From JBCCRH01 sp039208045 (GTDB taxonomy: Bacteria; Bacteroidota; Bacteroidia; Chitinophagales; Saprospiraceae), in NCBI GenBank assembly GCA_039208045.1, contig JBCCRH010000063.1:1-18747 (forward strand): a DNA stretch of 18,747 nucleotides, given 5' to 3'. Position numbers and translations under genes: made by a program. Below the pieces are notes generated by a model, which did no database searches, was not told the origin of the DNA, and was given only the letters and a program-made list of their open reading frames with translations. This document shows positions 9,501 through 15,453 of this stretch, one piece after another (positions within the stretch are counted from its first letter, which is position 1; each line of letters begins with the position of its first letter).

Positions 9501-10019
9501 CTTATCTCCAATGAAATCAAGCGTGAGCACATCGATCTTACTACTCCCTCCTGTACCGCCTGTCCCTGCAATATCATAGGCTTGCTGGCCTGGCGTTCCA
9601 ATCCGTATCCCGCCATCTAGCACTGTGATCGCTGCCGGGCGCTTACCCGTTATCAAGTGCTGCTGCCCGCTGGGGTTGATGATACCCGTTGTAGTGGTAG
9701 TTCCGTTTTTATTGATCCCTAAAAAAGCGACTTGCTTACTGGATAGCTCCTCCATCGACAAAGCCCAGATGATGGCGCGATTTTCCTCTCTATCCTTCAC
9801 TATTGTCAATACGGCACTCACAAAGCTGTCTTGCTGTGCTGCTTCTAAGTTGGGTGCTTTCGAGAAAAATACGAGGGTGCCACCATGGCTTTGCATAGCT
9901 GCTTGGAGGTCAATACTGCTTTCGGTGCTTGCGCTCGGGAGGATCAGGTACCAGCGGCCTTTTTCGGTATCTGCTGGCGTATTGTGGAAGAGTTGATCGG
10001 TTAAGTGTTGGGAAAACAT
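6546..10019 (-). CDS. Large protein of unknown function (1157 aa), first gene of the giant-gene operon
   Basis: This is a complete 1157-residue frame from ATG at 10019 to TAA at 6546. I do not recognise the family. The N-terminus (MFSQHLTDQLFHNTPADTEK) has no Sec signal peptide, lipobox or membrane helix. Residues about 1-150 look alpha/beta, and the rest looks beta-rich with many Gly, Asn and Asp turns. The last 230 residues form a distinct-looking module with alternating strands. It ends in a hydrophobic stretch (LTEIALKFLGLLKIPPGG) and a Gly/aromatic tail (LGWFAMYK). Cysteines are few, and no catalytic signature, P-loop or metal-binding motif is apparent. The next gene on the same strand starts 47 bp downstream, so the two products probably act together. 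The bases just upstream of the start are a run of C on the coding strand with no Shine-Dalgarno. Existence of the gene is near certain from its length; any function would be a guess. Confidence 0.88.
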   Translation of the reverse strand: MFSQHLTDQLFHNTPADTEKGRWYLILPSASTESSIDLQAAMQSHGGTLVFFSKAPNLEAAQQDSFVSAVLTIVKDREENRAIIWALSMEELSSKQVAFLGINKNGTTTTTGIINPSGQQHLITGKRPAAITVLDGGIRIGTPGQQAYDIAGTGGTGGSSKIDVLTLDFIGDKQGLLQFDIHLTDSLLASRYKMGFQMYIGLEDEKVATEEYPLCTSKGISMGFRGVIHPADIDNARHDIFEDMAATSVEAARASRVSYLEFTGTNEDGTPTVLESYYRTIFGKTVELWPVANNARLVLNKATNGFLYLSPEGNFSMGIKDSNADATFDLMGGLHGAEFFSFKPRVEGGYAGDQLQFVARQPAFAPVFPFPEASPLLPPIDPTQPLLTKQRVTSWAAVAAGEVGSPLYYVAQPRGAALYGFDDIVNQAAEAVLGHMTPGYSVHHSDTVAYPLLPYGGVRPSAAGNRFDEDEVQDFEFLLVAPVRRDLIGPALSQSAAGTLRMSRNTSSDEPIRVTNPNGVIIELQTNNGGSVWQEILIGQSGEGVNEISFVQPTDEVQQAFQNGSLFLVATNPSKLGALASNGASSGTLFKNEVTIGGWTLSAQVGQNDYGDYTNIVLFKGRKGAIYDPDPAKSLAANPGKWTQAADFSSPITRDNPSTPNDSQLSVLSNWIQRYCADGVAKADSTDDVAAQKYFKKFKKIVTDPNWQGLLILRMTTQFPDDLIGLKAGITDLDAFYAHHFGIAISQIKKENGTIVLKEPSAMFGLIYYEDPAYEEPAKGEEVQPVFPSTGDDYDFRLLTLKVLFENTAIKNFESYAQLTVNNLFQMPVQAMGPGGNTLNTLVLRGSYQDNNGKAVYSLGTISDYTFLFTNNVFNKIELTSAKLQTRTAADPDEANGINVCWFAMSGYLDFQCLKDPTLETPFDILSFGTPPDEEDLIPRQGLRFHNLGIEMRFSTPEDKTFAFSASEIRFDMARSTPREHSLVRDFSLDLNTLVIGRSDSEPSKQGYLSVQTDIPLTGVNGQPWYGLRCRVNLGTPGELAGKINLDAHLLLAWSPESKGENLYKVTVGMELPGTGGGAKLLDIQNVLKLSIGQIVLTYIPDEKRFLLMLTEIALKFLGLLKIPPGGATNFFLFGNSEANGDASALGWFAMYKKQEA

Positions 10020-10020
10020 A

Positions 10021-10257
10021 GGGGGGGAGGGTTGGGGGTGATGGGTTTTGGGTGACGAATTGCGGGTTTTGGGTTTCGGGTCTCGGGTTGCGGTCGGTAG
10101 TTAGTAGGCGGTGGTCAGTAATCAGTGGTCAGTTGGTGCGGTGGTCAGTGGTTGCAGGCAGTAGGTGATGGTCAGTAGGCAGTTTGGTACAGTATTAGTC
10201 TTGGTAATTCGTAATCCAGCACTCGTAATCCGGCACTCGGCATCCGTAATCCAAAAC
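10021..10257. repeat. Degenerate short-word repeat blocks in divergent intergenic region
   Basis: Three neighbouring blocks of iterated words fill the spacer between the divergent genes. Bases about 10040-10090 repeat a GGGTTTTGGGT/TTCGGGT-like heptamer. Bases about 10095-10190 repeat variants of GTGGTCAGTA/GCAGTAGGT about ten times. Bases about 10203-10255 repeat CGTAATCC followed by AGCACT, GGCACT or AAAACT. Short open frames across it, such as minus-strand 10328-10122, have repetitive low-complexity content and are not credible genes. Function is unknown. Confidence 0.7.
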
Positions 10258-10393
10258 TCTTCATATGACGTGGCTTCAGGTGTACATTTACTTAAAACTA
10301 CGAAATAAGTCCAAATTATATATAGCAACTGGGGTTTTTATCAAAATAATTGGTGCTTAGGTTTTTGTTGGGTTTTGGGAAGGGGAATCTTTT
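10258..10393. other. AT-rich part of divergent intergenic region, nothing definite
   Basis: This is the remainder of the spacer after the word repeats. It turns AT-rich (around 10285-10345, including TTATATATAG near 10316) and presumably holds promoter sequence for one or both divergent units. I found no convincing TAnnTTTG element on the minus strand for the 1157-residue gene, and no operator-like palindrome. Confidence 0.4.
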
Positions 10394-10401
10394 TATTTTT
10401 G
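10394..10401 (+). promoter_or_regulatory. Possible Bacteroidota -7 element (TATTTTTG) before the oxidoreductase gene
   Basis: TATTTTTG matches the Bacteroidota TAnnTTTG consensus. A TTTG at 10374-10377 lies 16 bases upstream, shorter than the usual 19-21 or so spacing to the -33 element. If used, transcription would begin within a few bases of the ATG at 10408, giving a leaderless or nearly leaderless message. The sequence is T-rich, so a chance match is possible. Confidence 0.25.
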
Positions 10402-10407
10402 TGGGCT

Positions 10408-11463
10408 ATGAATCAGGGATTTACTTATAAGGCGAGTTATTGGGAGCGGACGAGCTTTTTCCAGAAGGCGGATATTACGATTGTGGGGAGTGGGATTGTG
10501 GGGCTGAGTGCGGCGCTGAGCTTGAAGGAGCGGCAGCCGGGGCTTCGGGTGGTGGTAGTGGAAAAGGGGCCGTTGCCGATTGGGGCGAGTACGCGCAATG
10601 CGGGTTTTGCTTGCTTTGGGAGCATGACGGAGCTGTTGGAGGACTTGGAGGGGCAGCCGGAGGCGGCGGTGTGGGAATTGGTGGAGCGGCGGTGGCGAGG
10701 GCTGCGGTATTTGCGGGAGCGGCTGGGGGATGAGGCCTTGCGCTATCGGGAGTGGGGTGGCTATGAGTTATTTCGGGAAGAAGAGGAAGGGGCCTTTCGG
10801 CAATGTGTGGATCGGATGGAGCATTTTAATGTGCAATTAGCGGCAATTACTGGTGTGCCGGAGGTCTTTCGAGTGGTGGATGAGCGGGTGGCTACTTTCG
10901 GCTTGCGCCAAATCCAGCATTTGATTTGTAATACGGCAGAAGGACAAATTGATACGGGGCGGATGATGGCTGGATTATTGCATTTAGCGAAAGCGAACAA
11001 CATACCAGTATGGACGGGCATGCCGATAGAGGCGATAGAGGTGCTACCCAATGAGGTGCGCTTGGAGACGAGCTATGGATTTAGCTTGCAGAGTGAGCAG
11101 GTATTGGTGGCGACTAATGGCTTTAGCCAGGAGTTACTGCCAGACTTGGGCCTACAGCCGGCGCGCAACCAAGTACTAATTACCCATCCTATTGAGGGAC
11201 TAAAAATTGAAGGATGTTTCCACTATGATCGGGGGTATTATTACTTTCGCAATATTGATGGGCGCATCCTACTGGGTGGGGGACGCCATTTAGCGAAAGC
11301 GGAAGAAACGACGACGAGCTTTGCACAGACCGAGCGGATACAGCAGAAGCTGGTGGAGCTGTTGCATACGGTGATTCACCCGGAAGCGCAGGTGGAGAGC
11401 TGGTGGAGTGGCATCCTGGGTGTAGGGCCGAGCAAAAGCCCGATCTTGAAGCGGGTGAGCTAA
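10408..11463 (+). CDS. FAD-dependent oxidoreductase (DadA/DAO-like), truncated by in-frame stop
   Basis: This is a member of the DAO/DadA-like flavoprotein family, which oxidises amines or amino acids; the substrate is unknown. The N-terminus has a Rossmann ADP-binding fold: GSGIVG at residues 27-32, then VVVVEK ending the second strand with E52, the expected ribose ligand. The flavin-contact motif ASTRNAGFA follows at 60-68. A substrate-domain region (YYYFRNIDGRILLGGGRH) follows toward the C-terminus. The ATG at 10408 is preferred; a TTG at 10375 would add 11 residues before the fold. Translation ends at TAA 11461-11463 after ILKRVS, but the same frame continues with family-typical sequence (next entry), so the product lacks its C-terminal FAD-contacting segment. 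Coding-strand composition is strikingly G-rich. The protein is probably non-functional unless the stop is a sequencing error or is read through. Confidence 0.85.
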   Translation: MNQGFTYKASYWERTSFFQKADITIVGSGIVGLSAALSLKERQPGLRVVVVEKGPLPIGASTRNAGFACFGSMTELLEDLEGQPEAAVWELVERRWRGLRYLRERLGDEALRYREWGGYELFREEEEGAFRQCVDRMEHFNVQLAAITGVPEVFRVVDERVATFGLRQIQHLICNTAEGQIDTGRMMAGLLHLAKANNIPVWTGMPIEAIEVLPNEVRLETSYGFSLQSEQVLVATNGFSQELLPDLGLQPARNQVLITHPIEGLKIEGCFHYDRGYYYFRNIDGRILLGGGRHLAKAEETTTSFAQTERIQQKLVELLHTVIHPEAQVESWWSGILGVGPSKSPILKRVS

Positions 11464-11571
11464 CGAGTGGGGGTGGCCGTTCGACTGGGTGGCATGGGGG
11501 TAGCGATTGGGAGCTTGCTGGGTAAAGAGGCGGCGGATTTGATGCTGGATCGTTTTTCTCACAAAAGTTAA
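11464..11571 (+). pseudogene. Detached C-terminal tail of the FAD oxidoreductase, in the same frame after the stop
   Basis: Directly after the TAA the same frame encodes 35 residues, RVGVAVRLGGMGVAIG and then SLLGKEAADLMLDRFSHKS, before a second TAA at 11569-11571. The Arg-Leu-Gly-Gly-Met-Gly-Val-Ala-Ile-Gly pattern is the classic C-terminal flavin-binding segment of DAO-family enzymes, so the gene once ran to 11571 (387 residues). A single base change, for example GAA (Glu) to TAA, explains it; there is no frameshift. The true gene end would lie 3 bp before the next start codon at 11575. Confidence 0.85.
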
Positions 11572-11574
11572 TCT

Positions 11575-13551
11575 ATGCAGGTTTTACAACGCATATTACT
11601 ATTTTTTGGAGGGTTGGTATGGCCATTGGCACTGGGGGCTCAAACGGCTAAGCCAGGGGTGGTCAGCCCCAATGCAGTCGAAGCTGATACGACTAAAAAA
11701 GATGAGGTCGATATTATTCATGCGGATGTGTTTGAGTTTATTCAGCAAAAGCCGACGGTGATACAGAAGCTACTCGACAATGTAGAGCTGAAGCAGGATA
11801 GCGTATTTATGTATTGCGATACGGCGACTATTATTAATAGCACAAATGTGCGGGCGAATGGGCAGGTGCTGATTCAGCAGGGGGATTCGTTGAGTGTGTT
11901 TTCGGATTCTTTGGTGTATGATGGGGCTTTGCGCGAGGCGGAGCTGTTTGGGGATGTCATTCTAGTAAATGGCAATCAGCGACTCTTTACCGATCGTTTG
12001 TCGTATGATTTGAATACAAAAGTAGCCACTTACTTTAGTGGGGCTACCTTGACCAATGATTCGACGCAGCTGACTAGTAAGAAAGGGTACTATTATGTCG
12101 ATCAGCAGGAAGCCTATTTTAAGGATAGTGTAGTGGTAGTTGATCCTCAGTTTGTGCTTCGATCTGATACGCTGCTTTTTAATACAGAAAGTAAAACGGT
12201 GTTTTTCTTGGGGCCTACCCTCATTAGCAGTGATAGCAATCGTATTTATTGTGAAGATGGTTTTTATGATACGCAAGAAGGCATTGCGGAGTTTCGGCAA
12301 AATGCGCAGTATGTGAAGGGGGAGCAAAAGGCGGTAGCCGATACGATTCGCTATGAAGGCAGTACTGAGCAATACATCTTGCAGGGGAATGCTTCTTTTG
12401 AGGAAAACGACCGGCGCGCCCAGGCGGACATTATTCGCTATGACGAAAAAAATGATAAGACCTTCCTCACCAGAAATGCGACCTACCGAGATGAAACCCA
12501 AAATATCACCTCCGATGAAATTGTTTATGATGCTAAAAAGGAGGTGTACTCTACCAAAGGACGTTCGCGGATCGTCGATCCGCCGCAGATATTACTAGCC
12601 GATCAGGTAGACTATTCAGAAGAAGCAGGTCTGGGTATTGCCAAGGGGAATGTGATTTGGAATGATACCTCTGCTAATCTGACCATTGTATGTGAGCAGG
12701 CTGATTATGACCGAAAAACCGATTACCTCAAAGCGATGGGTGGGCGCGACGATCGGCCCTTACTCATTAGTATCCTAGAAGGCGATTCCCTATTCTTGAC
12801 TGCCGACACTTTGCTTTCGCTAAAAGAAGATACACTTGCCACCGATAGCAGCCGTGCCTTGATTGCTTTCAATGATGTGCGGGTGTACAAAAGTGATTTG
12901 CAGAGCCTGTGCGACTCTATGGTATACACCAGCTCCGACTCGATCTTTCGCTTTTTTAATGCGCCGATTATCTGGTCGGATACCAGTCAATTCACTGCCG
13001 ATACCATCCACATGAAGCTAGCCAATGAAAAGCTGGATAAAATCTTTTTATACAATAACGCTTTTATCATCAATTCGCCGGATGAGTTGTTCTTTAATCA
13101 GGTAAAAGGGAAAAATATCACGGCCACCTTCGAAGAAGATGAGCTGCGGCGCATGGATGTATCGGGCAATGCCGAGTCCGTCTATTATGCCATTGATGAG
13201 TTTGGCGGCTATGTGGGCGTCAATGAAACCATCTGCAGCGATATGGTGCTGCTATTTGGAGATAATCAGGTAGAAAAGATCAAGTTCTTAGCAGCTCCGC
13301 AAGCTACCCTCCACCCCATGAAGCAAGTGGATCACGATAAGCTAAAAATAAAAGGCTTCAACTGGCAATCGGGTATTCGGCCGCGCAGTATAGATGATTT
13401 GTATGGTGAAAAGCCCCAGCGCGTCCTCCTCCAATTGCCTGGCAATGAACTCCGAAACCGCGAATTTCAAGAACGCTATAATAAGGGTACTAAAGAGCCC
13501 AAACCAGAGCTAAAGCCCAAACCTCAACCTCGGGGAGCAACGAAGAATTAA
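11575..13551 (+). CDS. OstA/LptA-like LPS transport protein, 658 aa
   Basis: The start follows the ancestral end of the oxidoreductase by 3 bp. Residues 1-23 form a signal peptide (MQVLQRILLFFGGLVWPLALGAQ), so the protein is exported to the periplasm. From residue about 48 onward come repeated beta-strand units of the OstA/LptA jelly-roll type: hydrophobic strands alternating with phrases such as DTLLFNTESKTVFFLG, SDEIVYDAKKEVYSTKG and ADTIRYEG, each spelling a bridge strand plus turn. This matches the long multi-repeat OstA-like proteins of Bacteroidota, thought to form part of the periplasmic LPS bridge to the outer membrane. The C-terminus is a Lys/Pro-rich tail (KPELKPKPQPRG). The coding strand is G-rich in the first 800 or so bases and C-rich later. 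batE follows downstream. The family call is confident; whether it is the sole LptA in the cell cannot be told. Confidence 0.85.
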   Translation: MQVLQRILLFFGGLVWPLALGAQTAKPGVVSPNAVEADTTKKDEVDIIHADVFEFIQQKPTVIQKLLDNVELKQDSVFMYCDTATIINSTNVRANGQVLIQQGDSLSVFSDSLVYDGALREAELFGDVILVNGNQRLFTDRLSYDLNTKVATYFSGATLTNDSTQLTSKKGYYYVDQQEAYFKDSVVVVDPQFVLRSDTLLFNTESKTVFFLGPTLISSDSNRIYCEDGFYDTQEGIAEFRQNAQYVKGEQKAVADTIRYEGSTEQYILQGNASFEENDRRAQADIIRYDEKNDKTFLTRNATYRDETQNITSDEIVYDAKKEVYSTKGRSRIVDPPQILLADQVDYSEEAGLGIAKGNVIWNDTSANLTIVCEQADYDRKTDYLKAMGGRDDRPLLISILEGDSLFLTADTLLSLKEDTLATDSSRALIAFNDVRVYKSDLQSLCDSMVYTSSDSIFRFFNAPIIWSDTSQFTADTIHMKLANEKLDKIFLYNNAFIINSPDELFFNQVKGKNITATFEEDELRRMDVSGNAESVYYAIDEFGGYVGVNETICSDMVLLFGDNQVEKIKFLAAPQATLHPMKQVDHDKLKIKGFNWQSGIRPRSIDDLYGEKPQRVLLQLPGNELRNREFQERYNKGTKEPKPELKPKPQPRGATKN

Positions 13552-13637
13552 TAGCTAAACTTCAACAAAAAAAGTCAATGGAAGAAGCACAAATAGAATC
13601 CATCAACTTAATAACAGTCTCAGAATACATTCCATCA

Positions 13638-13780
13638 GGTGGCGGTGGCCCGAAAAGGCACTGTTTGACGGAGGAGTTTGCCTTTTCTAGCCTTTTTGCT
13701 TCGTTTTTTGGCAATGAAAAAATGAAGAGCCCCGCCGGCTTGAGGCGAAAACCAAGCTTAATTCAATCCTTCTCAGCCGT
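13638..13780 (+). repeat. Repeat-like insert with hairpin between the OstA-like gene and batE
   Basis: The stretch runs from GGTGGCGGTGGCCCG near 13640 to the batE start. It contains an 11-bp stem (13699-13709 with 13717-13727, one G-T pair, loop GGCAATG) followed by a GC-rich CCCCGCCGG. It is open in the batE frame, giving a 68-residue extension from ATG 13578 (with ...KRHCLTEEFAFSSLF...). That extension would bury the batE signal peptide and is not typical of the family. It looks like a dispersed intergenic element that happens to be open; copy number cannot be checked here. Confidence 0.5.
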
Positions 13781-13781
13781 A

Positions 13782-14588
13782 ATGACTAACCTAATAAAAG
13801 GTAGAACCTTACTTGGTACGCTTGATGTAAAAAAACTTATTACGTTCTTTTCTTTTCTACTACTACTCAGCACTACCTGCTTCGCCCAAACCGAAGCACA
13901 GCAACTACTAGAATCTGCCAATACCAAATACAAAGCAAAGGATTATACAGGTGCGATTAAAGCCTACGAAGCTGTGCTAGCCACTGGGCTTCAATCCGAA
14001 GCGCTCTACTACAATCTGGGTAACGCCTACTACCGCAACAACCAATACGGCAAAGCCATTCTCTATTATGAACGTGCCCTGCTACTCGACCCCACCGATG
14101 CTGATATTCGACATAATTTGCAGCTCGCAGAAGCGCAAAAGACCGACGAAATAGCCGTTATTCCTACCTTCTTCTTAAGCCGTTGGTGGTACAATGGAAG
14201 CTTGAGCCTGGGGCCGAATGGATGGAGCGTGGTCGGTATGCTCTGCCTTTGGCTGGGGGTCGGTGGACTCATTCTATGGCTGATGGGGCCCAATCGTACT
14301 CGAAAAAAGCAAGGTTTCTTAGCAGGAATAGGTTTACTAGTGCTGAGCTTACTGCCCTTATCCCTGGCATTTAGCGCCAAGCAGTACCTCCAGAATAGCC
14401 AGGAGGCGGTGGTTACCAAGCCCGAAGTTTCCTTATACAGTGCTCCAGACACCCTGAGTCAATCGCTGCGCCTTTTGCATGAAGGCACTAAGGTGCAAAT
14501 GATCGATAGCCTTTCGAATTGGCATAAAGTACAACTTAGTAATGGCGATGAGGGCTGGATGGCGATGGAGGATGTAGAGGAGATATAA
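13782..14588 (+). CDS. batE: BatE-like TPR and SH3 domain membrane protein, 268 aa
   Basis: From ATG 13782 the order is: signal peptide at residues 1-36 (hydrophobic TFFSFLLLLSTTCFAQ), two TPR motifs at about 40-106 (YTGAIKAYEAVL; YNLGNAYYRNNQYGKAILYYERALLLDP), two membrane helices at about 146-165 and 176-195, and a bacterial SH3 domain at about 205-266 (WHKVQLSNGDEGWM). This is the BatE architecture of the Bacteroides aerotolerance (bat) operon. TPR and SH3 modules suggest scaffolding at the envelope. The rest of the bat set (batA-D, moxR-like ATPase) is not in the window; the gene follows the OstA-like gene instead. The upstream ATG at 13578 is rejected because it places 68 unrelated residues before the signal peptide. 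The stop codon overlaps the start of a terminator stem. Confidence 0.85.
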   Translation: MTNLIKGRTLLGTLDVKKLITFFSFLLLLSTTCFAQTEAQQLLESANTKYKAKDYTGAIKAYEAVLATGLQSEALYYNLGNAYYRNNQYGKAILYYERALLLDPTDADIRHNLQLAEAQKTDEIAVIPTFFLSRWWYNGSLSLGPNGWSVVGMLCLWLGVGGLILWLMGPNRTRKKQGFLAGIGLLVLSLLPLSLAFSAKQYLQNSQEAVVTKPEVSLYSAPDTLSQSLRLLHEGTKVQMIDSLSNWHKVQLSNGDEGWMAMEDVEEI

Positions 14589-14631
14589 AAAAATGCCGAC
14601 AAGTGAGCTAAGGTCCTTGCCGGCATTTTTT
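14588..14631. terminator. Bidirectional intrinsic terminator between batE and rpmA
   Basis: A 16-base arm (14588-14603, AAAAAATGCCGACAAG) pairs with 14616-14631 (CTTGCCGGCATTTTTT) with a single A-C mismatch. The loop is 12 bases. The stem is GC-rich at its core and flanked by A on one side and T on the other, so it can terminate batE on the plus strand and rpmA on the minus strand. Confidence 0.9.
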
Positions 14632-14654
14632 ATGCTTGAGCGGAATAAAATTCC

Positions 14655-15407
14655 TTACTCTTCGTCTTTCTTAGCTTCTGGCTCCCGACCACCATCTAAG
14701 TGATCTTGGTACGCTTCCAGCTCTGCCCACTGCTCATTAGCAGCCATTCGTGCTTGCTTCGCCCAGGTAGCTGGGTCATGCATGCGGTAGCGAGGGCCTG
14801 CATCATCGAGGATAGCTTGTACCTTCTCTGTTGGTGCATCTGCTAAATCTTGCCAAGTCATGATGCCTGCATCGTGTAGCAAACCTTCAATTTTTGGGCC
14901 GATACCTTCTACCATCTTCAAGTCGTCTTGCTTGATCTTCTTGCCAGAAGGTAGCGTGATTTTAGCTGGTTTAGCAGGCTTTGCTGGCGCTTCTTCCTTT
15001 ACAGGTGCCTCTTCAACAGGAGCGGGAGCAGCAGCAACTGGCTCTGCCGGTGCTTCTTCTACCACAGCAGCTATTGGCGCTACTTCCGGTTCTTCTACCC
15101 CGATAGCTATCGGGGCTACTTTAGGCGCTGGTGCTGCCAATACCTCCTCTACATGAGCAGGAAGGATACTTACAAAAGTGCGGTTCAGGCGACCTTTAGA
15201 GAAAGCTACTTTACCCTCTACTTGTGCGTGTAGCGTAAAATCTTTTCCCATATAAACATTGTCACCAGGATGGAACTTGGTACCACGCTGACGAACGATA
15301 ATATTTCCAGCTAGGGCGTGCTGGCCTCCGAATAGTTTTACTCCAAGACGTTTACTTTTACTGTCCCGTCCGTTATCCGTAGAACCTACCCCTTTTTTAT
15401 GTGCCAT
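14655..15407 (-). CDS. rpmA: Ribosomal protein L27 fused to a C-terminal helix-hairpin-helix domain, 250 aa
   Basis: Residues 1-85 are a complete L27 (MAHKKGVGSTDNGRDSKSKRLG at the N-terminus, then FGGQHALAGNIIVRQRGTKFHPGDNVYMGKDFTL), a 50S subunit protein near the peptidyl-transferase centre. Residues 86-150 are an Ala/Pro/Glu/Val-rich, low-complexity linker with imperfect VAPIA-VEE repeats. Residues about 160-241 are a helix-hairpin-helix-like domain (LKMVEGIGPKIEGLLHDAGI; then YRMHDPATWAKQARMAANEQW), ending in an acidic tail. Usual L27 is about 85-90 residues. Similar HHH tails are known on L21 in Bacteroidota, whereas here L21 is unextended and L27 carries it. It lies 46 bp downstream of rplU on the same strand and ends at a strong terminator. 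An 18-bp perfect palindrome falls inside the linker-coding DNA. The start is fixed by the conserved MAHKKG. Confidence 0.95.
   Translation of the reverse strand: MAHKKGVGSTDNGRDSKSKRLGVKLFGGQHALAGNIIVRQRGTKFHPGDNVYMGKDFTLHAQVEGKVAFSKGRLNRTFVSILPAHVEEVLAAPAPKVAPIAIGVEEPEVAPIAAVVEEAPAEPVAAAPAPVEEAPVKEEAPAKPAKPAKITLPSGKKIKQDDLKMVEGIGPKIEGLLHDAGIMTWQDLADAPTEKVQAILDDAGPRYRMHDPATWAKQARMAANEQWAELEAYQDHLDGGREPEAKKDEE
15098..15115. repeat. 18-bp perfect palindrome inside the rpmA linker
   Basis: CCCCGATAGCTATCGGGG is exactly self-complementary. It encodes Pro-Ile-Ala-Ile-Gly in the linker of the L27 fusion. The CCGATAGCTATCGG core looks like palindromes I associate with dispersed repeats in Bacteroidota intergenic regions; that link is recollection, not tested here. 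Confidence 0.75.
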
Positions 15408-15453
15408 GACATTCTAATTTTTGAGCTCAACAAATTGATTACCTTCAAATGGA

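Noticed and set aside
7006..9996. Plus- and minus-strand frames inside 6546-10019
   Set aside because: They are shadows of the 1157-residue gene in other frames, with Ser/Arg/Pro-rich compositional noise.
10020..10035. G-run just before the 1157-residue gene as a frameshift or phase-variation tract
   Set aside because: The run (about 7 G, then broken) lies outside the coding frame, and no upstream frame would join the gene; variation could at most affect expression.
10021..10257. Iterated spacer as a CRISPR array
   Set aside because: Units are only 7-16 bases, degenerate and without unique spacers; no cas gene is nearby.
10122..10328. 68-codon minus-strand frame in the intergenic spacer
   Set aside because: It is built from the iterated words, so the peptide is a by-product of the repeats.
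10375..10407. TTG start adding 11 residues to the flavoprotein
   Set aside because: It lies across a likely promoter element and adds sequence before the fold; ATG 10408 is simpler.
11962..12501. 179-codon minus-strand frame inside the OstA-like gene
   Set aside because: The plus-strand gene has a signal peptide and family repeats; the antisense frame shows none.
13578..13781. Upstream ATG giving BatE 68 more residues
   Set aside because: It would put a non-family sequence before an obvious signal peptide, and the DNA looks like a repeat element.
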